NCBI GenBank assembly: GCA_029880855.1
Contig: JAOUNS010000001.1
Location: 434,001-498,000, forward strand
Reading direction: 5' to 3'
From: Gammaproteobacteria bacterium
Lineage (GTDB): Bacteria; Pseudomonadota; Gammaproteobacteria; UBA6429; Thiohalophilaceae
DNA length: 64,000 nt
Shown here: positions 28,436 through 37,873 of the stretch, in pieces
Layout: each line of letters opens with the position of its first letter
How positions within the stretch are numbered: position 1 is the stretch's first letter
Program-made: the position numbers and the translations under genes
The notes under the pieces: generated by a model
What the model was told of the DNA's origin: nothing
The model's input: the letters and a program-made list of their open reading frames with translations, nothing else
The model's database searches: none

Positions 28436-28582
28436 ATTAGAAGCGGTCTCAAAATGTCGCGAGCGCAGGTGATGCAAGGTAAATTGAACGAAAAAGCGGA
28501 GTTTACACGGAGTAAATGAGCATTTTGAGTTCAATTTTAACGCCGCAGGACCAAGCGCAGTAATTTTGAGACCGCTTCTAAT
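28436..28582. mobile_element. 147-bp miniature inverted-repeat element
   Basis: Perfect 20-bp terminal inverted repeats (28436-28455 and 28563-28582, outer ATTAGAAGCGGTCTCAAAAT). TA lies inside each end, as expected for an IS630/mariner-type TA target duplication around GAAGCGGTCTCAAAAT. The interior is also partly self-complementary (AAATTGAAC with GTTCAATTT). It has no coding capacity. It sits in the glyS/mazG-like intergenic gap. Confidence 0.75.
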
Positions 28583-28591
28583 TATTTATCC

Positions 28592-28628
28592 TCTGTGGCC
28601 TCAGTGTCCTCTGTGCCTCTGTGTTGAT
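28592..28628. repeat. Dispersed CACAGAGG-type intergenic repeat
   Basis: CTCTGTG/CCTCAGTG-rich stretch just after glyS, complementary in style to the CGCAGAG..AACACAGAG stretch at 28399-28424. Related CGCAAAG stretches occur at 27970-27997, 35240-35267, 37362-37392 and 37406-37446. All lie between genes. Confidence 0.6.
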
Positions 28629-28641
28629 CTTTTTAAGCATT

Positions 28642-30747
28642 TTATTGCTGCAAGACGGAGATATCCGCTACGCCGAGGAACAGGTTGCGTAACTGGTTCA
28701 ACAGGGCCAGTCGGTTGTCGCGCAGTTTGGTGTCGTCCGCCATGACCATGACCTTGTCGAAGAAGGCGTCGACGGTGTCGCGCAGTTCGGCCATGGCCTG
28801 CATGGCTTTGGTGTAGTCCTGTTTCGCCAATAACGGTTCCACCTGCTTGCTGACTTTGGCCAGTTGTTTGGCCAGGGCCTGTTCTTCCTTGTCTTTTAAC
28901 AGGGCATCGGTATAGCTGTCGGCGATCTTCACTTCCGCTTTCTTGATGATGTTGGAGATACGCTTGTTGGCGGCGGCCAGTGATTCCGCTTCTTTCAATT
29001 TGCGGAAGGCTTCCACCGCCTTGATGCGGGCATCAAAGTCCAGCGGTCGGGCCGGTTGCATGGCCAGTACGGCGTCGAAGGTGTCATAGGCCACACCCTG
29101 ATCCTGATAATAAGCACGCAGGCGTTCCATTAAAAACTCATAGACCTGACCGGCCACATCCTGCTTATTGGCTATGGCAGCCCAGGTTTGGGCGGCACCG
29201 CCCTTAACTTCACTGCGCTGATTTATCGCCTGTTCGATCAACTGCTTCAGATCCAGATCCAGTCTGCTTTCGATCATGATACGCAATACACCCAGTGCGG
29301 CGCGGCGCAGACCGAAGGGGTCTTTCGAACCGGTCGGCGGCTGACCGATACCGAAGATACCAATCAGGGTATCGATACGTTCCGCCAGCGCAATACATTG
29401 ACCGGTTTTGCTCGCAGGCAGATCATCACCGGCAAAGCGCGGCATGTAAAACTCATCCAGCGCCTGGGGAATCTCACCCGGTTCCTTGTCATGGGTTGCA
29501 TAGTAACGACCCATGATGCCTTGCAGTTCAGTGAACTCAAACACCATCTCGGACATCAGATCACAACGCGACAACATGGCGGCACGTTGTGCGACCTGTC
29601 TGTCGGCGCCGATAACATCGGCGATGGTCTCGGCCAGCCGGCTCACACACAGCGTCTTGTCATACAGGGTGCCCAGCTCTTTCTGGAAGACCACGCTCTT
29701 GAGTTTTTCGATACGATCTTCCAGACGATGCTTGCGATCCTGTTTCCAGAAGAACTCCGCATCGGAGAAGCGCGGCCGAATCACCCGCTCGTTACCCTCG
29801 CGTACCTTGGAGATATCTTTACTGTCGATATTGCTGATGGTGATGAAGTGCGGCAGCAGCTTGCCCTTTTTGTCCACCAGATGGAAATACTTCTGATTGG
29901 CCTTCATGGTGGAGATCAGTGCCTCTTGCGGTACATCGAGAAAACGTTTTTCAAAGTTACCCAATACCGGCACCGGCCATTCCACCATGGCGGTCACTTC
30001 ATCGAGCAACGCTTCATCGATCACGGCTTCGCCGCCGCTCTTCGCCGCCACTTCTTCCACGCGGGCGCGTACGGTATCACGGCGACGATCAAAATCGGCA
30101 ATCACCCGGCCTTCACTCTCCAGCAGCACTTCGTACTCGGATGGCCTGGGTATATAGATAGTATCCGGATGGTGGAAGCGATGACCGCGTGTTTCACGGC
30201 CGCTCTGCACACTGAGGATGTCGGTATCAATGACTTCATCACCGAACAACAGCACCACCCATTGCACGGGACGGACAAACTGCGCATCCAGATCGCCCCA
30301 GCGCATACGCTTGGGGATGGGTAACTTGTCCAGCGCGGTACGCACCAGATCGGGGATCAATTCCGCGGTGGGTCGACCCTGTTCTTTCACGTTGTAAACC
30401 AGCCAGCTGCCCTTGTCGGTTTCCAGCTTGCCCAGATCGTTCACCGTGACGCCGCAGGAACGGGCAAAGCCTTCCGCCGCCTTGGTGGGATTGCCTTCGC
30501 CATCAAACGCCGCCTGTAGTGCGGGACCGCGACGCTCCACTTCTTTATCCGCTTGCGCCGCCTCCAGCGCGGTGATCAACAGCGCCAAACGACGGGGTGA
30601 GGCGTAGGTTTTGATCGTCTGGTAGTTCAGACCGGCGGTTTGCAGGCCGGTGATCGTTTCATCACAAAACGCGGCAGCCAGTTTCTTCAATGCCTTGGGC
30701 GGCAGTTCCTCGGTGCCGATCTCAATCAACAGATCACGGTTGCTCAT
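28642..30747 (-). CDS. glyS: Glycyl-tRNA synthetase beta subunit
   Basis: 701 residues from the ATG at 30747, preceded by AAGGGGG. N-terminus [15 protein letters not shown] is diagnostic; [18 protein letters not shown] and the C-terminal anticodon-binding region follow. Forms the alpha2beta2 enzyme that charges tRNA-Gly. Its start overlaps the stop of glyQ (ATGA), giving translational coupling and a fixed subunit ratio. The long plus-strand ORF opposite it is a shadow. Confidence 0.97.
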   Translation of the reverse strand: MSNRDLLIEIGTEELPPKALKKLAAAFCDETITGLQTAGLNYQTIKTYASPRRLALLITALEAAQADKEVERRGPALQAAFDGEGNPTKAAEGFARSCGVTVNDLGKLETDKGSWLVYNVKEQGRPTAELIPDLVRTALDKLPIPKRMRWGDLDAQFVRPVQWVVLLFGDEVIDTDILSVQSGRETRGHRFHHPDTIYIPRPSEYEVLLESEGRVIADFDRRRDTVRARVEEVAAKSGGEAVIDEALLDEVTAMVEWPVPVLGNFEKRFLDVPQEALISTMKANQKYFHLVDKKGKLLPHFITISNIDSKDISKVREGNERVIRPRFSDAEFFWKQDRKHRLEDRIEKLKSVVFQKELGTLYDKTLCVSRLAETIADVIGADRQVAQRAAMLSRCDLMSEMVFEFTELQGIMGRYYATHDKEPGEIPQALDEFYMPRFAGDDLPASKTGQCIALAERIDTLIGIFGIGQPPTGSKDPFGLRRAALGVLRIMIESRLDLDLKQLIEQAINQRSEVKGGAAQTWAAIANKQDVAGQVYEFLMERLRAYYQDQGVAYDTFDAVLAMQPARPLDFDARIKAVEAFRKLKEAESLAAANKRISNIIKKAEVKIADSYTDALLKDKEEQALAKQLAKVSKQVEPLLAKQDYTKAMQAMAELRDTVDAFFDKVMVMADDTKLRDNRLALLNQLRNLFLGVADISVLQQ

Positions 30748-31685
30748 TTGGCACCCCCTTTCACACTCTTGCACATGGGGAAGCCGAGTTTTTCTCTGGC
30801 GGCATAGTAGGCCTCGGCAATGGCGCGGGACAGGGCACGGACCTTTAATATATAGCGTTGCCGTTCGGTCACGGAGATGGCCTTGCGCGCATCCAGCAGG
30901 TTAAAGGTATGGGAGGCCTTCAGCATCTGCTCATAGGCAGGCAGAGGCAAACCGGCCTCGATTAACTTATTGCTTTCGCTTTCACACAGCTCGAACTGGT
31001 TGAACAGGGCTTCCACATTGGCGTGTTCAAAGTTATAGGCCGACTGTTCCACTTCATTCTGATGGAACACGTCACCATAGGTGACCTTGCCCAACGGGCC
31101 ATCGGTCCAGACGATATCGAACAGGCTTTCCACCCCTTGCAGGTACATGGCGATACGTTCCAGACCATAGGTGATCTCACCGGTCACCGGTTTGCAATCC
31201 AGACCGCCCACCTGCTGGAAATAGGTGAACTGGGTGACTTCCATCCCGTTCAGCCAGACCTCCCAGCCCAGACCCCAGGCGCCCAGAGTGGGGGATTCCC
31301 AGTTGTCTTCCACAAAGCGGATATCGTGTACCAGCGGGTCGATGCCGAGCATCTTCAATGAACCGAGATAGAGTTCCTGGATATCCAGTGGTGAGGGTTT
31401 GATCACCACCTGGAACTGGTAGTAGTGCTGTAAACGATTCGGATTCTCGCCATAACGTCCGTCAGTGGGACGACGTGAGGGCTGCACATAGGCCGCACTC
31501 CACGGTTCGGGCCCGATGGCGCGTAAAAAGGTGGCGGAATGGAAGGTACCGGCCCCGACCTCCATATCATATGGCTGCAAGACCACACAGCCCTGTTCAG
31601 CCCAGTAGGTTTGCAGCGCCAGGATCAAATCCTGAAAACTTTTGGCAGGATTACCCGCGTATGCTGCCTGACTCGTTTTACTCAC
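30744..31685 (-). CDS. glyQ: Glycyl-tRNA synthetase alpha subunit
   Basis: 313 residues from the GTG at 31685, which has GGAGG nine bases upstream; the longer frame to 31721 opens with TTG. Catalytic class II subunit: [39 protein letters not shown] and [19 protein letters not shown] are intact. First gene of the glyQ-glyS unit. Confidence 0.97.
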   Translation of the reverse strand: MSKTSQAAYAGNPAKSFQDLILALQTYWAEQGCVVLQPYDMEVGAGTFHSATFLRAIGPEPWSAAYVQPSRRPTDGRYGENPNRLQHYYQFQVVIKPSPLDIQELYLGSLKMLGIDPLVHDIRFVEDNWESPTLGAWGLGWEVWLNGMEVTQFTYFQQVGGLDCKPVTGEITYGLERIAMYLQGVESLFDIVWTDGPLGKVTYGDVFHQNEVEQSAYNFEHANVEALFNQFELCESESNKLIEAGLPLPAYEQMLKASHTFNLLDARKAISVTERQRYILKVRALSRAIAEAYYAAREKLGFPMCKSVKGGAK

Positions 31686-31731
31686 CGGCTTTTTCCTCCA
31701 GAGATGCCCGATCAACCACAAAAGGAGGCGT

Positions 31732-31737
31732 ATTATA
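31732..31737 (-). promoter_or_regulatory. Candidate -10 box for glyQ
   Basis: TATAAT on the minus strand, about 46 bases before the GTG start of glyQ. No good -35 hexamer is seen at 17 bp, so this is a tentative call. Confidence 0.4.
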
Positions 31738-31881
31738 ACGGCACCTGACCCGCCTTGCGCGGGAAAATCGGACTCCCCGTAAAGTTCTCCCCGGACAGGC
31801 CGCTCTCCAGATTAGACAGGGTGCACTGACAGATTCGCCTTGCACCACACCGATAGACCGGCATGCACCGAAGAGAGACTT

Positions 31882-32382
31882 ATGAAACAGCTTCTAACCC
31901 TTTCCGCCCTGCTGACCCTGGCTGTCTTCCTGCAGAACAGCGCCATGGCAGGGTGTAAACTCGGCGATTTCATCCCGAAAGAGTTCCAGATCAAGCGTGG
32001 ACATGAGCGGAGCAATATCATTTCCCACATTACCTCATCCACCACCAGTTCGGTAACCTACGCCTTCGCCAGAATGTCCAGCACCTCCGGTTGCGGCAAA
32101 GGCAGAGGCCGCGCCAAACTGGAGCAGGAGTATTTTCTGCAACAAAACCGTATTTATCTGCTGGCGGATATCTCCCGCGGCGGCGGTGAATACCTGAGTT
32201 CATTTTCGCAACTGCTGGGTTGCCATAATGCAGCACAACCGCAACTGAGCCATACCTTGCAGGGCAACCTGATTCAGCTCATGCCCGAAAAACCGCTGCC
32301 GACCGACTCACTGCTCAATCGTATCCATACCATCAGCAACAGTGACCCGGTACTCAACAAGAGCTGTCGTTACATCGGCTGA
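31882..32382 (+). CDS. DUF3015-like exported protein
   Basis: 166 residues from the ATG at 31882. Signal peptide with cleavage expected after AMA (residue 23). The mature part contains SSTTSSVTYAFARMSSTSGC and, near residue 100, LADISRGGGEYLSSFSQLLG, which match the DUF3015 pattern of periplasmic proteins. Four Cys suggest disulfides. Function unknown. It ends directly against the 3' end of the DUF4105 gene. Confidence 0.7.
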   Translation: MKQLLTLSALLTLAVFLQNSAMAGCKLGDFIPKEFQIKRGHERSNIISHITSSTTSSVTYAFARMSSTSGCGKGRGRAKLEQEYFLQQNRIYLLADISRGGGEYLSSFSQLLGCHNAAQPQLSHTLQGNLIQLMPEKPLPTDSLLNRIHTISNSDPVLNKSCRYIG

Positions 32383-34350
32383 TCAGTGGTAAAAATGCAG
32401 GCTGAGCACGGCCTCATCAGAGGCACGGCCCGGGCTTGACTCGTGAACCAGCCAACTGATGCGGCTGACAGACAGGCGCAGCGCCAGATCACGCCCCAGC
32501 CTGAAACCCTGCTCAAGGGTAATACGCCTTTCCACCGGCAGTCGGTCGCGGCTGTCGTGTAACTCACTGCCAGACAGGTGCAGTTTCCAGACCGGATTGA
32601 TCTGCATTAACAGACCCGCACTGCCCCCCCACTGATCGAGCCGCCCTTTCATATAGATATCCGCGAAATTCACGGCTATGTCGGCAAACCCATACAGGAT
32701 GGTTTGCTGCGGCCACTCGAACGCCCAGGCCAGACCGCCGCCGCCGGACAGACTGAACACTTTTTCCCTGCCACCATCCTGCTGCAACCTGTTTAGCCAG
32801 CCGGCGCGAAGATGCCAGGAGATATCCTTAAAGAAGACATCACGCGGTGTCAGTGAAGTGATATCCAGCAGTTGCAGCTCATCGAATTCCATTGCTTCTG
32901 CTTGCTGTTCATAGCGGAACCCCAGTTTAAAAACTTCGATCCGGTTATGCAGGGTAAAACCGGCCGTGGGGTCAAGAAAGTCATGGTAGGCCGCACGCCA
33001 ACCCAGATGCAGAAACGATTGATCCTCAACCCGTCCGCCCCCCAGGCTCAGACGCGAGGTATCGTGGCCCCGTTCCGGCCGGGGCGGCCGGGCCGGCGGC
33101 GTGTCCGGCGGTGTAGATATTCCCAGTCGGCTGCGGGCCAGCAATAACTGCCGCTCCTCCGCCGAGACCGCCGGGTCGAGACCGCTGCCTTCTGTCATGC
33201 GCAGATAACGATGATAGTCATAGGCAAGATCCAGCATGGCGGCCTGACGCGGCGCGGCATGGGACTCCAATCGCGCCCGGCCCGCCGCCAGACCGTCCGC
33301 CACAATGGTCTGGACCAGCTCGATTTCAACGGCGTCCAATGCAGCCAGTTTTTGTTTCAGGACAGTTTGCGGTGCCGGATAGTAACTGACCTCACCGATC
33401 ATCCCGCGCTCATCCAGCAGACGCAGGGTATCCACCGGGGCCACCCACGGCTTCACCTGCCCGGTCAGTCTTTGTTCCGGAGTTATCACATCCAGCAAGG
33501 ACAGAACATGGTAAGAACAGTTTTCAGAAAAGAAGTAATAATCGAACCAGCTCGGTTGCAACTCATAGATATGCATCAGAATAAAATCGACCTGCGCCTG
33601 ATCCAGTCGCAGCCGGTATTCCCACAGATCACGGTTCTTTATTTTCTGATAATCACGCAGCTTTAAATAATAGGGCACCACACTGAAACGGCCCTGAAAC
33701 CCGCCGGTCACTCCCTTCCAGGCATAAACCAGACCGTTGATCTCACCCACCAGGGCCGCATAGTTCACACTATGGGCCAGCATGCGCGTCCGTTCAGTCT
33801 GATCACGCCGATCCATACGCAACAGGGTGTGCCCCATCATTGCGGCGGGATTATTGGGGTCGGAATTGGGAAAGATCACACTCAGCCCGCCGGCATTGAT
33901 CTCTTGCTGAACGGCAGCATATTCCGGGCAGTCCGCGATTTTCAGCCTTGTTTTGTCAAAACCCAGTCGCTGTTGTAACCAGTGAAAACGCGCCCGAAAA
34001 CGACATTGTGCGGTCAAACCGGTGAGGGGTTCGGTCCGGTTGCTGAAGAACCCGGCCAGCGTCGCCTCAAGCTCGGCCTGCGGATCGGTCTTGCCCTGTG
34101 CGGCCAGAAAAAAATCGGGACCATCCACTTCACTCACAAAGTGATGCCACCAGCCCGGTTTGTAATGCAACAAGGCAAGCCAGACAGGATCGCGAGACAA
34201 CTGTTGCGCACGGGCGGCGCTGATCAATTCGGCAAGATAGCCATCCTGACCGCCACGATCATCCGCAAGCGAATCGGCAACAACAGGGCCGGCGCGCAAA
34301 AAAAGAGACATGGCCAGTGCGCACAGCACCGACGACAGACCGACCCGCAT
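32383..34350 (-). CDS. DUF4105 (Lnb N-terminal domain) outer-envelope protein
   Basis: 655 residues from the ATG at 34350 (the longer frame opens with TTG at 34368). Signal peptide, then a DUF4105 domain around 115-330 with conserved NSDPNNPAAMMGHTLLRM and FFSENCSYHVLSLLD; its Cys/His resemble a papain-like site. The C-terminal 230 residues are beta-strand rich with alternating hydrophobics and end in an aromatic residue, compatible with an outer-membrane barrel. The role of this architecture in gammaproteobacteria is not established. Confidence 0.75.
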   Translation of the reverse strand: MRVGLSSVLCALAMSLFLRAGPVVADSLADDRGGQDGYLAELISAARAQQLSRDPVWLALLHYKPGWWHHFVSEVDGPDFFLAAQGKTDPQAELEATLAGFFSNRTEPLTGLTAQCRFRARFHWLQQRLGFDKTRLKIADCPEYAAVQQEINAGGLSVIFPNSDPNNPAAMMGHTLLRMDRRDQTERTRMLAHSVNYAALVGEINGLVYAWKGVTGGFQGRFSVVPYYLKLRDYQKIKNRDLWEYRLRLDQAQVDFILMHIYELQPSWFDYYFFSENCSYHVLSLLDVITPEQRLTGQVKPWVAPVDTLRLLDERGMIGEVSYYPAPQTVLKQKLAALDAVEIELVQTIVADGLAAGRARLESHAAPRQAAMLDLAYDYHRYLRMTEGSGLDPAVSAEERQLLLARSRLGISTPPDTPPARPPRPERGHDTSRLSLGGGRVEDQSFLHLGWRAAYHDFLDPTAGFTLHNRIEVFKLGFRYEQQAEAMEFDELQLLDITSLTPRDVFFKDISWHLRAGWLNRLQQDGGREKVFSLSGGGGLAWAFEWPQQTILYGFADIAVNFADIYMKGRLDQWGGSAGLLMQINPVWKLHLSGSELHDSRDRLPVERRITLEQGFRLGRDLALRLSVSRISWLVHESSPGRASDEAVLSLHFYH

Positions 34351-34498
34351 GGATTTTCTCAGTGGCAAAAGTGAACAAAAAATCAGTATACAGGCAACCT
34401 ATACGCCAATTAAGCCCAGAGAAACAGGGCGCTTACGATATCAGCACCACACCCGTCCCGGCGCAACAAACCGGCAACAAATCCCGGCTGCAGCCGTC

Positions 34499-34517
34499 CT
34501 GTATTTCACAAATACAG
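34499..34517. promoter_or_regulatory. 19-bp palindrome upstream of the 191-aa gene
   Basis: CTGTATTTCACAAATACAG, perfect 8-bp arms around a 3-base centre, 71 bases before the next ATG. It resembles an operator. The arm spacing does not match the 16-bp LexA box. Confidence 0.4.
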
Positions 34518-34588
34518 AAAACTTACGTAATTAAAGTTGCCGCTGATTCTGGACGATGATCGAAGAACGGGCATAAAAGGGAGAATGT

Positions 34589-35164
34589 ATGACTGCTTAT
34601 ATCCAGGCCGGTAATGCCACCAACGAATGGCACAAACTGGTGACCGAAGCCCAACAGGCCGCCGGCACCCAATTGGACGAAGACCTGGAAAGCTACCTGG
34701 TCTTCCTCCTGATGCGCTACACCGAACGCCCGGAGATGGCCGCCGGCATCCTCGCCCTCGACTACCTGCACGGCGCGGAAAGCACCGGCAAACTGCGGCG
34801 TGACCGCATGCAGGACGTCGGCGACCAATGCCTCTTATATAGTGGACTGTTCCCCGAACGGGCCGAGCGGCGACTGGTCAGGATCAGCTACTACGTCGAC
34901 CTCGGCCGCAGCGCCTACCACACCGCCGCCGCCGCCGGCCAACAAGCCCTCAGCCAACTCTTCGCCACCCTCGCCACCCAATTTGTCTTGCTCATGGACA
35001 CCCTGCAAGCCATGCGCGGCATCAACGGCGACCCCCAACAACTCTCACCCATCCTCGCCTTTGAACTCTGGGAAGACACCGGCAGCCGACAGGCACAACA
35101 AACCCTGCGCGGCATCACCAATGGAGTTTTGATCAAAAACAGCCGGAGCAAACGGGAGCATTAA
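34589..35164 (+). CDS. Hypothetical cytoplasmic protein (191 aa)
   Basis: Mostly helical, soluble, with no recognised domain. AAAGGGAGA precedes the ATG. It contains ESYLVFLLMRYTERPEMAAG and a later YYVDLGRSAYHTAAAAGQQA segment, so a helical bundle is likely. Strong codon bias toward C-ending codons, matching the chromosome. Preceded by a palindrome that may regulate it. Function unknown. Confidence 0.7.
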   Translation: MTAYIQAGNATNEWHKLVTEAQQAAGTQLDEDLESYLVFLLMRYTERPEMAAGILALDYLHGAESTGKLRRDRMQDVGDQCLLYSGLFPERAERRLVRISYYVDLGRSAYHTAAAAGQQALSQLFATLATQFVLLMDTLQAMRGINGDPQQLSPILAFELWEDTGSRQAQQTLRGITNGVLIKNSRSKREH

Positions 35165-35762
35165 TTAAGATCAAAAACATAACGCGAAGGCTGCTCCAGG
35201 TCATCCCTGACCCCGCAGCATAAGTACATCCATATACAAACCGCAAAGTCGCGAAGAACGCAAAGGTATATCTTGAGTAACCGGAATGGAAATATAATTT
35301 TTTACTTGTTCGATGATGTTTTTCGCCTGCCGCTGCGCTACTTCACTCTACAGGCCTGGCCGGCTTTGGAAAGGGTCTTTTGTTTATTCGATGTTGTTGT
35401 TTCGCCCGCCGCTGCGCTACTTCACCCTACAGGCCTGGCCGGCTATGGAAAGGGTCTTTTGTTTATTCGATGTTGTTGTTTCGCCCGCCGCTACGCGGCT
35501 GAGGCGAGTGACTTTCTCTTGCGCGGCCAAGAGAAAGTCACCAAAGAGAAGGCCGCCCTTGCTGCCCTAAACCCGTGATTGGTTTTGATTTTTGCCTGTG
35601 TTTGACAAAAGGGCCTTCCCTGGCCCTTTGTCAAACAGCGACATCCTGTCGCTACTCTATCAATGCAAAAATTAAATCCAATCACATGGCAGCAAAGGGA
35701 CTGATCCTCGCGGCAAGGTTCTTGTATATCACAAAGCCTGCTTTAAGCATGATATTCGGGGG
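35165..35762. other. Repeat-rich non-coding region
   Basis: No credible gene. It holds a CGCAAAG-type dispersed repeat (35240-35267), 78/79-bp tandem repeats (35309-35500) and a 13-bp perfect inverted repeat (TGACTTTCTCTTG at 35509-35521 with its complement at 35528-35540). Frames open through it are by-products of the repeats. Confidence 0.6.
35309..35500. repeat. Tandem repeat, unit 78-79 bp, about 2.4 copies
   Basis: Copies begin at 35309, 35387 and 35466 (each starting TTCGATG). The first two share CCGCTGCGCTACTTCAC and CAGGCCTGGCCGGCT blocks with few differences. The third is cut off after about 35 bases where the inverted-repeat element begins. Confidence 0.85.
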
Positions 35763-35926
35763 TGGGATCATTCCCCTTTGGCTGGTGCGCGGTGAAATTT
35801 GGCTTTTAGCATAAAATAAGCAGGCAGTATGGATACTGCCTTGTGAGCAGCCGGGCCAGGGAGGGCCCGTCTGCGAGCCTCAAGATGAAAGCCAAACTTC
35901 ACAGCAAGCCGGCACCAGCCGGGGCG
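35763..35926. repeat. Left part of 262-bp repeat copy A, interrupted by the IS
   Basis: Matches 37497-37660 nearly base for base (TGGGATCATTCCCC start, AAGCAGGCAGTATGGATACT core). It stops at the IS left end; the rest of copy A resumes at 37243. Function of the repeat is unknown. Confidence 0.85.
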
Positions 35927-37238
35927 TGTACGAGTCAAGTACATCGGTAACACATTAGTGCAGGTACATCGGTTACACTTTTATGGTCCAATAAGGGGTT
36001 CCTTTCCCCTTCTTCTCTCGAATATCGTAATAGCCCAACCTGATTGGGCCGAAGTAGATATCCCATACACCATCGTCAACTTCCTCCATGCCCACCTGCT
36101 CACCTTCCAGTACGTGGGAGACATAGATCTGCCCATTATGGCTATAGACCACACCATTATTTTTCACGGTATAGACCTGATAGTACGCCGGGTAGGTTAA
36201 TACCGGCAGACTCTCAGGATAAGGCCGTGGTGACGCTGTATACCATGACGCGGGGGTCTGCTGGTGTAGTGATTCATGAGGGCGCAGTTCATTATATTCT
36301 TGTATGAATTGATCAAAGCGCTGTTGCTGAGCACGAAAACTGCCGGCCGGTGGTTTGGCGGTTGCCTTTTTGAGGGTTCGGTGCATACGTTCATGTCGAC
36401 CATTTTGCTGTGGTCTACCCGGTTTGATGCGTTCCGGCAGAATGCCAAGGCGTATCCACCAGATAGAGAGTCTTGACAAGCCGCCTGCCGTGCGGGCCGC
36501 GAACGGCACGCCATTATCGGTTCGAATTCGCTCGGGTAATCCATATTCACGAAACAGGTGGATAAATTGTTGTTTGGCGGCATGAAATCCCGTCCCATCC
36601 AACCCTTTACAGTTCAATAAGTACCGGCTGTGATGATCCATCACGGTGAGGGGATAACACCATTTGCCATTGGTCAGTTTAACTGCCCCTTATAGTCGGC
36701 ACTCCACAGTTCATTCGCGGCCTTTACCGGGGCAAAGGGATCGGCATAGGGGCTGACCTTTTGGCGTTTCTTCCAGGCGTTGACCAAGCCTTCGCGTCTG
36801 AGAATATGATAGATCGTGGTTTGGGACGGTATCACTTCATGAGGAAACTGCTGTGCCAGCAGGCGCTGGAGTTTTTTGGCGCCAGGTGGTGTGCTGAATT
36901 GGCCACGCAGGGTGATGATGGCTTTTTGAAGGGGATAAGGGGTTTTTAGCGGGCTTTGATGTGGGCGACGACTCTGTTCATACAGCCCATCCATGCCTCG
37001 CTCTTCGTATCGCTTGACCCATTTGTAGCCTGTCTTGGTCGTGATGCCATAGCGCTGACATAAGGCACGAAAGCTCGGGTAATGACCGCGCAGGTAGTCC
37101 GCAATAAACAAGATTTTTTCATCCATCGGTTTCACATCTTTCCAGGGCATAGGCACCTCCCTTTTTGCTATGCCCATAGCTTATAGGTGTTACCTATGTA
37201 CCTGTACTTTTCTGTTACCGATGTAGGTTAGCCGTACA
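35927..37238 (-). mobile_element. IS481-family insertion sequence (1312 bp)
   Basis: Ends are TGTACGAGTCAAGTACATCG on the left and the complement of TGTACGGCTAACCTACATCG on the right, imperfect terminal inverted repeats opening with TGT as in IS481. Flanked by GGCG at 35923-35926 and 37239-37242, a 4-bp target duplication. The uninterrupted repeat copy at 37497-37757 shows the site with GGCG only once. It carries one transposase gene on the minus strand, disrupted by a frameshift. Confidence 0.9.
35973..37177 (-). pseudogene. IS481-type transposase, frameshifted
   Basis: The upstream part (37177 to 36674) has an HTH region (CQRYGITTKTGYKWVKRYEE) and the first catalytic Asp in ELWSADYKGQ. The downstream part (36644 to 35973) carries the second Asp (RTDNGVPFA) and the catalytic Glu (RPQQNGRHERMHRTLKK). 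The frames separate near 36681, where restoring one base to GGGCAGTTAAACTG would read on as GQFKLTNGKWCYPLTVMDHH. A single-base deletion is therefore the simplest explanation. The likely original start is the Met at 37150. Confidence 0.85.
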
Positions 37239-37242
37239 GGCG

Positions 37243-37340
37243 GCCTTCTTTTCGGTTCCTTTTCTTGGCCGCGCAAGAAAAGGAACCCGGCTGTTCGGCC
37301 GGGACCGAACATCAAATTCAGCATCGCGCAGCGATTCACA
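37243..37340. repeat. Right part of repeat copy A
   Basis: Continues copy A after the IS. Contains a 14-bp perfect inverted repeat (GGTTCCTTTTCTTG at 37254-37267 with 37274-37287) around GCCGCG, then ACCCGGCTGTTCGGCCGGG. It matches 37660-37757 of copy B. Confidence 0.8.
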
Positions 37341-37496
37341 CTTGTTATGGACGTCAGTGAATAACGCAGAGGCGCAGAGAACACAGAGCATTGACATAAT
37401 TTAACAACATAACGCCAAGACGCAAAGCCGCGAAGAACGCAAAGATAAATATTGTCCGGTACTTACAATACCTGCTTACAACTTGAAACTTGCAAC
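37341..37496. other. Non-coding spacer with dispersed CGCAAAG/CGCAGAG repeats
   Basis: Contains ATAACGCAGAGGCGCAGAGA (about 37362-37392) and a CGCAAAG-type stretch (37406-37446). No gene is seen. Confidence 0.5.
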
Positions 37497-37757
37497 TGGG
37501 ATCATTCCCCTTTGGCTGGTGCGCGGTGAAATTTGGCTTTTAGAATAAATAAGCAGGCAGTATGGATACTGCCCTGTGAGCAGCCGGGCCAGGGAAGGCC
37601 CGTCTGCGAGCCACACGATGAAAGCCAAACTTCACAGCAAGACTGCACCAGCCGGGGCGGCCTTCTTTTCGGTTCCTTTTCCTGGCCGCGCAAGAAAAGG
37701 AACCCGGCTGTTCGGCCGGGACCGAACATCAATGACAGCATCGCGCAGCGATTCACA
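37497..37757. repeat. Repeat copy B (uninterrupted, 261 bp)
   Basis: Intact counterpart of copy A and the empty-site reference for the IS. Its hairpin at about 37670-37703 has one mismatch relative to copy A. ORFs read through it are not protein-like. Confidence 0.85.
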
Positions 37758-37873
37758 ATCAATAAAAACAAAACATCCGGGTAACAACAGCACACAAAAA
37801 CCAACCCACACCTTCCCATCCCCCCCAAATCAGATACTATTAACCTATTCAAAACCACATCAGGACACTGACC

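Noticed and set aside
29188-30324. Long plus-strand ORF (378 codons) opposite glyS
   Set aside because: Antisense shadow in GC-biased codons; glyS is intact on the other strand.
34499-34517. LexA box reading of the CTGTATTT...AAATACAG palindrome
   Set aside because: The CTGT and ACAG arms are 11 bases apart instead of 8; kept only as an unassigned palindrome.
35273-35814. Several 60-100-codon ORFs in the repeat cluster
   Set aside because: They repeat with the tandem units and hairpins and encode no protein-like sequence.
36644-36690. Programmed ribosomal frameshift in the IS transposase
   Set aside because: IS481 transposases are normally single ORFs, and no slippery A-run or stem is present; a one-base deletion explains the break.
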